Shown here: positions 16,769 to 24,861 of the stretch, piece after piece
How the letters are laid out: the number at the start of each line of letters is the position of its first letter
Position numbering within the stretch: position 1 is the first letter of the stretch
Notes under the pieces: model-generated
What the model was told of the DNA's origin: nothing
Database searches by the model: none
What the model saw: the letters and a program-made list of their open reading frames with translations, nothing else
Origin: Desulfuromonas sp964536375
GTDB lineage: Bacteria > Desulfobacterota > Desulfuromonadia > Desulfuromonadales > Desulfuromonadaceae
Direction of reading: 5' to 3'
DNA length: 64,000 bases
NCBI GenBank assembly: GCA_964536375.1
Contig: CAZHXF010000011.1
Location: 1 to 64,000 of the forward strand
Made by a program: the position numbers and the translations under genes

Positions 16769-18219
16769 TGAATAGTGCTTATCCACAGTTGCCAATTTTG
16801 TTAGTTGACGATGAAATCGATTGGCTGGAAAGCTTTAGTTTTACCCTTGAGTATCATGCTGGCATCAATAATATTATTCAGTGTTCTGATAGCTCGTCGG
16901 TATTAGGTATATTGAAAAAATGTCAGGTTAGCATGGTTATTTTGGATATGACAATGCCACCTCCTAGTGGAGATAAGCTACTGCCGCTTATAGGTGCCAA
17001 TTATCCTGATGTGCCGGTAGTGGTGCTCAGTGGTCTTAATCAATTGGATACTGCTGTTAAATGTATGCAACTTGGTGCTAGCGATTACTACACTAAAACC
17101 ACGGAAATCAGTCACCTGCTGGCTGGTGTGAAACGTATTTTAAAACAGCAGGATCTACAACGTGAAATGCAGATCCTGAAAAATGGTATCTTGAGTGTAC
17201 AGTTGCAGCATCCTCAAGCTTTTGAGCACATTGTGACATGCAACCAGAATATGCACGCAATCTTCAAGTATATTGAAGCGATAGCTGTTAGCAATGAACC
17301 AATACTGATAACCGGAGAATCGGGAACTGGTAAGGAGTTGATAGCTAAAGCTATACATCAGCTCAATAACTCCGACGGTCCCTTCGTGGCATTGAATGTT
17401 GCCGGATTAGATGATAGCGCTTTTAGTGATACCTTGTTTGGTCATGTGCGTGGAGCATTTACCGGAGCCGACTCTGCTCGTGAGGGTATGTTGGCTAGGG
17501 CCAGTGGTGGTGTTTTACTCCTAGATGAGATTGGTGATCTGCCGCAACAGGCACAGATTAAACTGTTACGTTTATTGCAGGAACGCGAATATTTCCCCTT
17601 AGGTAGTGACACTCCGAGGATGGTTGATGCCCGCATAGTCTGTTCTACTAATTGCGATTTGCGCCAAATGCAAGGTGAAGATGGTGCTGATAAGTATATG
17701 GGGGCTGGTGCCGGAGCAGGTACATTCCGTAAAGATTTATACTACCGCCTGAGTTCGCATCATATAGCTGTGCCACCTTTACGTGAACGCAGCAATGATA
17801 TTGCCTTGTTGGTAGAATATTTTATCCGTGAGGCCGCTGAGCAAATGGGTAAAAAAGTACCTACTTATCCGGCGCAGTTACCCGTTTTGTTGCAGAACTA
17901 TTTATTCCCCGGCAATATACGTGAACTCAGGGCTATGGTGTATGACGCAGTTAGTCAACATCATCAAGGTATCATGGCACTGGGGGTCTTTGCTAATGCG
18001 GTAGGTTTAAGTGGGAAAAAAAATAGCGCCAGTCTGGTCTTAGAGGCAACCTCGGAAGTGGCAGCTATGGCTTTTCCAGAAAAACTGCCGACTCTTGATC
18101 AGTTAGCTAAACAGTTAATACATGAGGCAATGGAGCGTGCGCAGGGGAATCAGTCTCTTGCTGCGCGTATGCTGGGCATATCCCAACCGGCCTTAAGTCG
18201 GAGGTTGAAAAATATCTAG
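16768..18219 (+). CDS. Sigma-54-dependent response regulator (NtrC type)
   Basis: The 483-residue protein has an N-terminal receiver with the phospho-acceptor Asp60 (VILDMTMPPPSGD). An AAA+ domain follows with Walker A GESGTGKE (about 181-188), the sigma-54-contacting GAFTGA loop (near 228-234) and Walker B VLLLDEIGDLP (near 252). A Fis-like helix-turn-helix lies at the C-terminus (about 450-480, LAARMLGISQPALSRRLK). It starts with GTG overlapping the kinase stop. It would be phosphorylated by that kinase and activate sigma-54 promoters. The nearest good -24/-12 promoter lies 316 bases downstream, before the receiver-like and chemoreceptor genes. A small glycine-rich insert (GAGAGAGTF, near 312-320) is unusual. 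Confidence 0.95.
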   Translation: MNSAYPQLPILLVDDEIDWLESFSFTLEYHAGINNIIQCSDSSSVLGILKKCQVSMVILDMTMPPPSGDKLLPLIGANYPDVPVVVLSGLNQLDTAVKCMQLGASDYYTKTTEISHLLAGVKRILKQQDLQREMQILKNGILSVQLQHPQAFEHIVTCNQNMHAIFKYIEAIAVSNEPILITGESGTGKELIAKAIHQLNNSDGPFVALNVAGLDDSAFSDTLFGHVRGAFTGADSAREGMLARASGGVLLLDEIGDLPQQAQIKLLRLLQEREYFPLGSDTPRMVDARIVCSTNCDLRQMQGEDGADKYMGAGAGAGTFRKDLYYRLSSHHIAVPPLRERSNDIALLVEYFIREAAEQMGKKVPTYPAQLPVLLQNYLFPGNIRELRAMVYDAVSQHHQGIMALGVFANAVGLSGKKNSASLVLEATSEVAAMAFPEKLPTLDQLAKQLIHEAMERAQGNQSLAARMLGISQPALSRRLKNI

Positions 18220-18379
18220 TTGTGCGGGATATATGTCATGCCGTTTTTACTGCCCCCCTCAACAACGCTCTGTATTGTAAGTGCCTATCGGTCAACTTGG
18301 AAAAAATTAGCTATTTGGTGATATTTTTGTTCGTTTTCTTAAACTTTTGCCACGGGTATAACAAACTCTATAATTGTTG

Positions 18380-18396
18380 TTAGGTTATAAACCTAA
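18380..18396 (+). promoter_or_regulatory. Palindrome, candidate enhancer site of the sigma-54 regulator
   Basis: TTAGGTT and AACCTAA are perfect complements around ATA. The palindrome is flanked on both sides by the direct repeat ATTGTTGT. It lies about 160 bases upstream of the -12 element, a normal distance for an upstream activating sequence bound by an NtrC-type activator. Binding by the neighbouring regulator is inferred. Confidence 0.5.
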
Positions 18397-18534
18397 ATTG
18401 TTGTGTTTAATCAGATACATAGGTAAAAGTATAGATTGTGCTATGCAATTATGCATATGGGTTTAATGGGTTAACTTTTGCATTTTTATACTGTTCTGCT
18501 GTTAAAGCAGTAGGTTGGCTGGGCGTACATACAT

Positions 18535-18552
18535 TTGGCATAGCTATTGCTC
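18535..18552 (+). promoter_or_regulatory. Sigma-54 (-24/-12) promoter
   Basis: TTGGCA and TTGCT place GG and GC exactly ten bases apart, matching the sigma-54 consensus TGGCAC-N5-TTGC. Transcription would start near 18562, about 85 bases before the receiver-like gene, leaving a short leader. This is the best -24/-12 match I noticed in the window. Confidence 0.8.
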
Positions 18553-18646
18553 TATATGAAGATATGTATAACCTCATGGAGCCAGGAGACTAGCCTGAAT
18601 AGCTTGCGAAATTATTTCCCATTACTGTTAGATAAAGGTTGCGGCT

Positions 18647-19066
18647 ATGCATAAAGAACACCGCATGATAGTTGCCGTGGCACCACCTGAGCGGATAAAA
18701 GTAGTACGGTTTCTGCTAAATCTTGCCCGGTGGCAGGTAGTGGATTGCCCGCAGGTGGCGGATGCCGTTAACTTAATTCGTAACAATGCCCTAAATGGGC
18801 GCTGTTACGAAGCTCTGGTGTTGTTTGATTATGCCTCCATGGCAGCAAACAGAAATGAGCTATTACAGCAGGCTCAGTGCCTTAGGCTGTGTGCTGAGTT
18901 GGAGCCGGGGTTGCCGATTATAGTTGCAGATAACAATATTACAGCGCAGGAGCGTGAGTTATTGCTGGAAGTGCTTGGAACTGAAATAGAGTTTTGCAAT
19001 GTCGAATATCTGGTAAGTCGTTTGGAGCAACTCTGTGAAAATAATGCATCACGGACAATGACATAA
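18647..19066 (+). CDS. Receiver-like protein lacking a clear phospho-acceptor
   Basis: The 139-residue protein reads like a CheY-type alpha/beta fold: a hydrophobic first strand (MIVAVAPPERIKVVRFLL), a middle strand ending EALVLFDYASM where a receiver would have its phosphorylated Asp, and a later strand LPIIVADNN. An Asp is present in LFDY, but the acidic pair normally found after strand 1 is replaced by APPE, so classical phosphorylation is doubtful. It lies between the sigma-54 promoter and the chemoreceptor, in one transcription unit. A role as a signalling adaptor is plausible; I cannot name its family. Confidence 0.6.
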   Translation: MHKEHRMIVAVAPPERIKVVRFLLNLARWQVVDCPQVADAVNLIRNNALNGRCYEALVLFDYASMAANRNELLQQAQCLRLCAELEPGLPIIVADNNITAQERELLLEVLGTEIEFCNVEYLVSRLEQLCENNASRTMT

Positions 19067-19136
19067 TAAAATGTAGCTACTGACAATAAATTTAACCATT
19101 CAACCTTTGATATTTAATAACCTACAGGAGAGTGAA

Positions 19137-20942
19137 ATGAAAAATTTAAAGATATCCTACAAGATATTCTTGCTAAGCTTTACCCTTATCATAGCTTTCA
19201 GTTTTACCGTGGGCTTTGTCTACATGCGCCTCAAGAATGGGTTGTATAATGCCAAAAAGACCGAAATTCAGCATACCGTTGAAGGGGTGTGGGGAATTAT
19301 TGATCATTATGCCAGTTTGAGTAAAAGCGGAGCTATGGACACTGCTCAAGCTCAAGCTGCAGCCAAGGATGCGGTACGCCATACGCGATTTGCCGGTGAA
19401 AATTATTTCTGGATTCAGGACACTACTCCAAAAATGATTATGCATCCTATTAAGCCAGCCTTGGATGGAAAGAATCTCAGTAATTTTAAAGATCCCAACG
19501 GTAAGTTTCTGTTTGTTGAAATGGTTAATGTAGCCAAAAGAAAGAGCGCAGGGTATGTAGAATATCAATGGAGTAAACCGGGCTTTCAGCAGCCTGTAGA
19601 TAAAATTTCTTTCGTCAAGATCCAGCCGGATTGGAATTGGATTGTTGGCGCTGGCTTGTATCTTGACGATATTCAGAGCTTGATAAACAAGACGCTGTAT
19701 ATCGTATTGGGCGTAGTTAGCGCTGTTGTTTTATTATCTTTATTAATAACGATAATTGTTTCACGCGGGATCTCGTTACCCTTGGCTAAAGTAGTAGCCA
19801 TGGTTACTGAATTTGAGCAAGGTCGGTTGTCCATGCGCATGCATCTTAATCAGAAAGATGAAGTTGGTCGTATGGCCGCCAGCATGGATAGCTTCGCTGA
19901 CAGCCTACAGCATGATGTTATCGCCTCGCTGACAAAATTATCTCAAGGGAATATTGACTTTGACGTGGTACCGCATGGTTCAGAGGATGAAATTCGCGGT
20001 ACTTTAAAGCTGTTAGCTGACGATCTGAATAATATTATGTCTCAAGTACAGATCGCTGGAGAGCAGATAGCTTCAGGTTCCAATGAGGTTTCTGATTCTA
20101 GCCAAGCGCTATCGCAAGGGGCAACAGAATCTGCCAGCTCTATGGAAGAGATCTCTGCATCGATGCAGGAATTAGCTAGCCAAACTAAGCGTAGCGCCGA
20201 TGGAGCAACTCAGGCCAGCAAGTTGGCAGAGCAGGCGCGTATTGCAGCACACAACGGTACGGCAAACATGCAAGAGATGATTGCGGCTATGGGTGACATA
20301 AGTGCCTCTGGTAAAGATATTGCGAAAATCATTAAAGTTATCGATGAGATTGCCTTTCAAACCAATCTGTTAGCACTCAATGCTGCGGTTGAGGCTGCAC
20401 GGGCTGGTCAACACGGTAAAGGCTTCGCAGTGGTTGCAGAAGAGGTACGCAATCTTGCGGCTCGTAGTGCCAAGGCTGCCAGTGAAACTGCTGATTTGAT
20501 TGAAGGTTCAGTTAAAAAAGCGCAAAACGGAGTGACTATAGCGGATCGTACTGCCGCGGGTTTCTCCGAGATTGAGGACAGTGTAGTTAAAGTCACCAAT
20601 CTGGTTAAAGAAATAGAGTCTTCCAGTCATGATCAGGCACAAGGGATACAGCAGGTGACCATCGGTTTAGGTCAGATCGATCAGGTTACTCAGCAAAATA
20701 CCGCTAGTGCGGAAGAGGGTGCTGCAGCGGCAGAGCAACTATCTGGTCAGGCTGAGAAGTTACGCACAATGCTGACTCACTTTGTACTTAAAAACGGTAA
20801 TGCTGGTAAGTATGATGCAGCACCGACTTTTAAAGCTCAGGGTAAAAGAACTCAGTCTGCTCCATCCTGGGGGAATACCGGGACTTCTGGCGGCAACCAA
20901 ATTCAAATATCCCTTGACGATGATGATTTTGGAAAATTCTGA
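19137..20942 (+). CDS. Methyl-accepting chemotaxis protein with Cache sensor
   Basis: The 601-residue chemoreceptor has a transmembrane helix at about 9-28 and a single-Cache (sCache_2-like) sensor at about 30-185 (FAGENYFWIQDT, a run typical of this domain). A second helix lies at about 188-208, then HAMP, then the signalling hairpin whose tip is IDEIAFQTNLLALNAAVEAA followed by RAGQHGKGFAVVAEEVRNLA. No CheR-tethering pentapeptide is seen at the C-terminus (it ends DDDDFGKF). The ATG at 19137 follows CAGGAG and is preferred over an upstream ATG. It is co-transcribed with the receiver-like gene under the sigma-54 promoter. A strong terminator follows. Confidence 0.95.
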   Translation: MKNLKISYKIFLLSFTLIIAFSFTVGFVYMRLKNGLYNAKKTEIQHTVEGVWGIIDHYASLSKSGAMDTAQAQAAAKDAVRHTRFAGENYFWIQDTTPKMIMHPIKPALDGKNLSNFKDPNGKFLFVEMVNVAKRKSAGYVEYQWSKPGFQQPVDKISFVKIQPDWNWIVGAGLYLDDIQSLINKTLYIVLGVVSAVVLLSLLITIIVSRGISLPLAKVVAMVTEFEQGRLSMRMHLNQKDEVGRMAASMDSFADSLQHDVIASLTKLSQGNIDFDVVPHGSEDEIRGTLKLLADDLNNIMSQVQIAGEQIASGSNEVSDSSQALSQGATESASSMEEISASMQELASQTKRSADGATQASKLAEQARIAAHNGTANMQEMIAAMGDISASGKDIAKIIKVIDEIAFQTNLLALNAAVEAARAGQHGKGFAVVAEEVRNLAARSAKAASETADLIEGSVKKAQNGVTIADRTAAGFSEIEDSVVKVTNLVKEIESSSHDQAQGIQQVTIGLGQIDQVTQQNTASAEEGAAAAEQLSGQAEKLRTMLTHFVLKNGNAGKYDAAPTFKAQGKRTQSAPSWGNTGTSGGNQIQISLDDDDFGKF

Positions 20943-20960
20943 TAGCTAAAAAAATATTCA

Positions 20961-20994
20961 AAAAAAAGAGCGGCTTTTTAGTCGCTCTTTTTTT
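20961..20994 (+). terminator. Bidirectional intrinsic terminator
   Basis: AAAAAGAGCG and CGCTCTTTTT are complementary around GCTTTTTAGT, with long A and T tracts. It closes the chemoreceptor transcript 19 bases after its stop. Confidence 0.88.
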
Positions 20995-21012
20995 GTTTAA
21001 AAACTGGCGCAT

Positions 21013-21080
21013 AATTCACTGAGCTACTAGCTCTGACATAACTTTATAGTGTATGGTTGAAAATGGTTTGTCAGTGAATT
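21013..21080 (+). promoter_or_regulatory. Distant 10-base inverted repeat upstream of ilvA
   Basis: AATTCACTGA (21013-21022) and TCAGTGAATT (21071-21080) are perfect complements 48 bases apart, ending 33 bases before the ilvA start. They could form the stem of a leader RNA or be a pair of operator half-sites spanning the promoter. No peptide with a run of isoleucine or threonine codons is visible, so classical attenuation is not supported. Confidence 0.4.
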
Positions 21081-21112
21081 AGATTTAGAATTTCTAAAAC
21101 AAAGGGTCAAGT

Positions 21113-22630
21113 GTGCAAAATATATTGAAAATGATCTTAACCTCCAGGGTTTACGATGCAGCCCACGAAACTCCACTGGAATTGGCGCGGTGTTTGTCGC
21201 AGAAGTTGTCTAACAATATTTGGTTAAAACGCGAGGATTTGCAGCCGGTGTTTTCCTTCAAATTGCGCGGTGCTTATAATCGTATTGCCCAGTTGAGTGC
21301 CGCAGAAAAAAAACGTGGAGTTATTGCGGCGTCTGCAGGTAATCATGCCCAAGGTGTGGCATTTTCAGCGCAGTTGATGGGGCTTAGTTCTATGATCGTC
21401 ATGCCATTAACTACACCGGCAATAAAGGTTTCGGCTGTGCGTGGTTATGGCGCTGAAGTGGTGCTATTTGGAGATAATTATTCTGAGGCCGCAGATCACT
21501 GTGCCAGTTTAATCCAGAAGAGTGGTCGGGTTTTTATCCATCCTTTTGATGATGAATATGTTATTGCCGGGCAGGGAACAATTGCCGATGAGATTCTGCG
21601 CCAAAGCGCAGGTAGGCTTGATGCGATCTTTGTCCCAGTTGGTGGTGGCGGATTGATCGCTGGAATTGCCAGCTACATCAAAGCTGTGTGTCCTGATGTC
21701 AAGGTAATTGGAGTTGAACCTGAGGATAGTGCGGCAATGTCGCGCTCTTTAGCTAGTGGGCATAGGGTAAAATTGGACAACGTGGGTATTTTTGCTGATG
21801 GTGTTGCCGTTCGTGAAGTAGGGGAGAAAACCTTTGAATTGTGCCGCCGCTATGTCGATGACATGGTGCAGGTGACCACCGATGAGATATGTAGTGGCAT
21901 TAAGTCCATATATCAGGAAACGCGCTCTATTGTCGAACCGGCGGGAGCTTTGGCTGTCGCCGGTTTGCAGAAATATATTCACAACAATAATATACAGGGT
22001 CAGCACTTGGTAGCGGTTAATTCTGGCGCCAATATGAATTTCGACCGCTTACGCTTTGTGGCAGAACGCACCCAGATCGGCGAAAAGAAAGAAGCGCTGT
22101 ATGCGGTGTCAATACCAGAGAAACCCGGATCTTTACGCCATTTCTGCACCCATTTATTAGAAGATCAAAACATAACCGAGTTTAACTACCGTCTGGCGGA
22201 TAGAGATCGGGCGTATATATTTGTCGGATTATCGGTACGCGATACTCAGCAACGCCACGACTTTTACCAGCTCCTCAGTGATGCTGGTTACGATTGTCTG
22301 GATATGACTGACAATGACTTGGCTAAAACCCACGTTCGTTACATGGTTGGTGGTCATTCTCATAACGTAGTGCAAGAATATTTGTATCGCTTTTGGTTCC
22401 CGGAACGCCCCGGTGCCTTGGCACGTTTTTTAGCCTCTGTGGGCAATGATTGGAATATTTCATTATTCCATTATCGCGCTCAAGGGGGTGATTTTGGTCG
22501 GGTGCTGGTAGGTTTAGAATTACCCGGAGAGGCCCATGAACAGTTGAATAATTTTCTCAGTACATTAGGTTATTATTATATTGAAGAGACGGAAAATCCT
22601 GCTTATAGGTGTTTTTTGCAAGGTGTTTAA
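21113..22630 (+). CDS. ilvA: Threonine ammonia-lyase, biosynthetic
   Basis: IlvA deaminates threonine to 2-oxobutanoate, the first step of isoleucine synthesis. The 505-residue protein has the PLP lysine Lys50 in FSFKLRGAYNR, the glycine-rich phosphate loop VGGGGLI (near 179), and two C-terminal ACT-like domains (about 325-400 and 420-500). That is the long, isoleucine-inhibited form rather than the short catabolic one. The start is GTG at 21113 with an AAAGGG site; an ATG seven codons in is an alternative but would trim the conserved N-terminus. It leads a same-strand series of amino acid and sulfur genes, though 130 bases separate it from cysE, so co-transcription is uncertain. Confidence 0.95.
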   Translation: MQNILKMILTSRVYDAAHETPLELARCLSQKLSNNIWLKREDLQPVFSFKLRGAYNRIAQLSAAEKKRGVIAASAGNHAQGVAFSAQLMGLSSMIVMPLTTPAIKVSAVRGYGAEVVLFGDNYSEAADHCASLIQKSGRVFIHPFDDEYVIAGQGTIADEILRQSAGRLDAIFVPVGGGGLIAGIASYIKAVCPDVKVIGVEPEDSAAMSRSLASGHRVKLDNVGIFADGVAVREVGEKTFELCRRYVDDMVQVTTDEICSGIKSIYQETRSIVEPAGALAVAGLQKYIHNNNIQGQHLVAVNSGANMNFDRLRFVAERTQIGEKKEALYAVSIPEKPGSLRHFCTHLLEDQNITEFNYRLADRDRAYIFVGLSVRDTQQRHDFYQLLSDAGYDCLDMTDNDLAKTHVRYMVGGHSHNVVQEYLYRFWFPERPGALARFLASVGNDWNISLFHYRAQGGDFGRVLVGLELPGEAHEQLNNFLSTLGYYYIEETENPAYRCFLQGV

Positions 22631-22760
22631 GCAATGTCCTTCTTGATGTGACTGAAGTTAACAGAATTGCCCACTGGTGTTGCCTGCCTTATCCGAGTAG
22701 TATTTCCATGAACCTAAGTTTGATAAAAACTTTTCTTATTTAATTCTTTTCTCAGGGGTA

Positions 22761-23477
22761 ATGATTTTGTTCGATAATATTAAAGAGGATATTGAGGCGG
22801 TATTCCAGCGCGATCCTGCGGTACGCAGTAAACTGGAAGTTGTGTTGTGCTATCCCGGCTTTCACGCGGTGCAATTCCATCGCCTTGCGCATAAATTGTG
22901 GCAAATGAAGTTTTTTTTGTTGGCACGGCTTATCTCCCAATTCAGTCGGTTTTTTACCGGGATCGAAATCCATCCCGGGGCAAAGATCGGTCATGGTTTC
23001 TTTATCGATCATGGCATGGGTGTAGTAATTGGGGAAACTGCGGAGATTGGCAACAACTGTACCCTGTACCATGGAGTTACCCTTGGTGGTACCTCGTGGG
23101 CCAAAGAGAAGCGCCATCCAACTTTGGGCGACGATGTGGTTATTGGCTCAGGGGCAAAGGTTCTTGGTCCGTTTACTGTTGGCAGTGGCAGTAAAATTGG
23201 CTCTAATTCTGTGGTGGTCAAAGAGGTGCCTGCACAATCAACGGTGGTGGGAATACCAGGCAAGACTGTCAAGAGTGAAGATTGTAAAGCGGAAAGCAAA
23301 CATCAACGACCCGATCTGGAGCATGGCCATTTACCAGATCCTCAAGCATTGCTTATAAGTGGTCTTGCCGGTCAAGTTAAAGCTTTGGAAAAACAGTTGG
23401 GTGATATGCGCATACAGCAGCAAACCTTACATGATGAGTTACAACAGGTTAAGGCAGATAACACGTTAAAATCATAG
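22761..23477 (+). CDS. cysE: Serine O-acetyltransferase
   Basis: CysE acetylates L-serine with acetyl-CoA, the committed step of cysteine synthesis. The 238-residue protein has the N-terminal helical domain and the left-handed beta-helix of hexapeptide repeats, with the conserved catalytic region GIEIHPGAKIGHGFFIDHGMG (about 72-92) and GVTLGGTSW. The last 50 residues are a coiled-coil-like tail (KALEKQLGDMRIQQQTLHDELQQ), a common extra. The ATG at 22761 is only two bases from AGGGG; the TTG two codons later has ideal spacing and gives a more usual N-terminus, so it may be the true start. The desulfurase gene follows 26 bases later. The pair supplies and then uses cysteine. Confidence 0.95.
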   Translation: MILFDNIKEDIEAVFQRDPAVRSKLEVVLCYPGFHAVQFHRLAHKLWQMKFFLLARLISQFSRFFTGIEIHPGAKIGHGFFIDHGMGVVIGETAEIGNNCTLYHGVTLGGTSWAKEKRHPTLGDDVVIGSGAKVLGPFTVGSGSKIGSNSVVVKEVPAQSTVVGIPGKTVKSEDCKAESKHQRPDLEHGHLPDPQALLISGLAGQVKALEKQLGDMRIQQQTLHDELQQVKADNTLKS

Positions 23478-23503
23478 AAATAGTTATCGGGAGTATTAAA
23501 TAA

Positions 23504-24712
23504 TTGAAACGGATATATCTAGACAATAATGCAACAACTCCAGTCGAACCATCAGTATTAGCATCGCTATTGCCTTATTATAAAAATTTATATGGTAATC
23601 CCTCGAGTGTTCACTGGGCTGGTCGTGAAGTGCAAGTTGCTATTGATGAGGCGCGCGCTCAGGTTGCAGCCCTAATCAATGCTCAACCAGAGGAGATTAT
23701 TTTTACTGGTGGTGGCAGCGAGAGTGACAACCTTGCTATATTTGGCAGCGCTGACGCCCTGAAGAGCACAGGTAATCACATCATTACCACCGTGGTTGAG
23801 CATTCGGCGGTACTGGATAGTTGCCGCTATTTTGAACAACAGGGTGGCAAAGTTACCTATCTTGCGGTAAATAAATTAGGGCAAATTGATTTAGCTGAGC
23901 TTGAAGCTGCTATAACTGCGCAAACAGTGCTGATCTCAATTATGTGGGCTAATAACGAAACCGGAGTTATTTTCCCTGTAGCTAAAATTGCTGAAATTGC
24001 GCAGCGCCACCAGGTACGTTTCCATTGTGATGCGGTACAGGCGTTAGGTAAAGTGCCCATAGATATGGTTAATTGCCCAGTAGATTTACTGGCTATTTCT
24101 GGGCATAAGATTGGTGCTCCCAAAGGTATAGGTGCTTTATATGTGCGCCAAGGTAACAAATTAAACCCAGTTATTCATGGTGGGCATCAGGAGCATTCGC
24201 TGCGTGCCGGTACGCATAATGTCGCGGGTATTGTCGGTTTCGGCAAAGCTTGTCAATTGGCGCAGCATGATTTAGCAACTAAGGTGGATTCATTGTGTCA
24301 GTTGCGTGATCATCTGCAGCAGGGGATAGTAGAGTCTATTGTTGATGTTACTGTCAATGGTGATTTGCAGCACCGTTTACCCAATACCCTCAACATTGGT
24401 TTTTCATTTATTGAGGGGGAAGGGCTGTTGTTGTCTTTGGATATGCAAGGTATTGCCTCATCTTCTGGTTCTGCTTGCACCTCTGGTTCTGATGCACCAT
24501 CACATGTGCTCAGTGCCATGCACGTGGATAAAGTATTGATTCAGTCATGTCTTAGATTCAGTCTAGGCTACCAAAACACCGTCGCAGAAATTGATAAAAC
24601 ACTTGAAGTATTGCCTGGTATTGTAGCGAGATTACGTGCAATGAGTCCAATGCTGATCGACGATATTGATATGGACAACTGTCAATACGTAGAGTGTGTT
24701 CTCGATCATTAA
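23504..24712 (+). CDS. Cysteine desulfurase, NifS/IscS type
   Basis: This PLP enzyme removes sulfur from cysteine as an enzyme-bound persulfide for Fe-S clusters and thiolated tRNA. The 402-residue protein begins KRIYLDNNATTPVEP, has the PLP lysine in SGHKIGAPKGIGALY (near 203) and the active cysteine loop SSGSACTSGSDAPSH (near 318-332). The start is TTG at 23504 after GGGAG. No iscU or nifU scaffold gene adjoins it; instead mnmA follows, so a main role in tRNA 2-thiolation is plausible. The C-terminus (about 20 residues after RLRAMSPM) is acidic and a little longer than usual. A terminator separates it from mnmA. The name nifS or iscS cannot be decided. Confidence 0.9.
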   Translation: MKRIYLDNNATTPVEPSVLASLLPYYKNLYGNPSSVHWAGREVQVAIDEARAQVAALINAQPEEIIFTGGGSESDNLAIFGSADALKSTGNHIITTVVEHSAVLDSCRYFEQQGGKVTYLAVNKLGQIDLAELEAAITAQTVLISIMWANNETGVIFPVAKIAEIAQRHQVRFHCDAVQALGKVPIDMVNCPVDLLAISGHKIGAPKGIGALYVRQGNKLNPVIHGGHQEHSLRAGTHNVAGIVGFGKACQLAQHDLATKVDSLCQLRDHLQQGIVESIVDVTVNGDLQHRLPNTLNIGFSFIEGEGLLLSLDMQGIASSSGSACTSGSDAPSHVLSAMHVDKVLIQSCLRFSLGYQNTVAEIDKTLEVLPGIVARLRAMSPMLIDDIDMDNCQYVECVLDH

Positions 24713-24789
24713 TATCTATAGCAATGTAACTATTCAGCTTGATAGGTACGCAATCCCCATATCAATAATTAGTGATTGGATAAATTTAA

Positions 24790-24824
24790 AAGGTGTCTGA
24801 AGTATTTGTTCAGGTGCCTTTTTT
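24790..24824 (+). terminator. Intrinsic terminator between the desulfurase gene and mnmA
   Basis: AAGGTGTCTGAA (24790-24801) pairs with TTCAGGTGCCTT (24809-24820), using three G-T pairs, around a seven-base loop and before a T-run. It overlaps the region where mnmA could have an upstream start, which supports the later ATG at 24862. Confidence 0.8.
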
Positions 24825-24861
24825 CATTCAATGTTTGCTGAGCAGAAGAGGCAAAAAAGAT

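Larger units (their letters stand above)
18220..18646. other. Regulatory intergenic region of the chemoreceptor unit
   Basis: These 427 bases have no gene. They contain the palindrome at 18380-18396 and the sigma-54 promoter at 18535-18552, in the spacing expected for an enhancer and its promoter. No clear terminator for the response regulator gene is seen. Confidence 0.7.
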
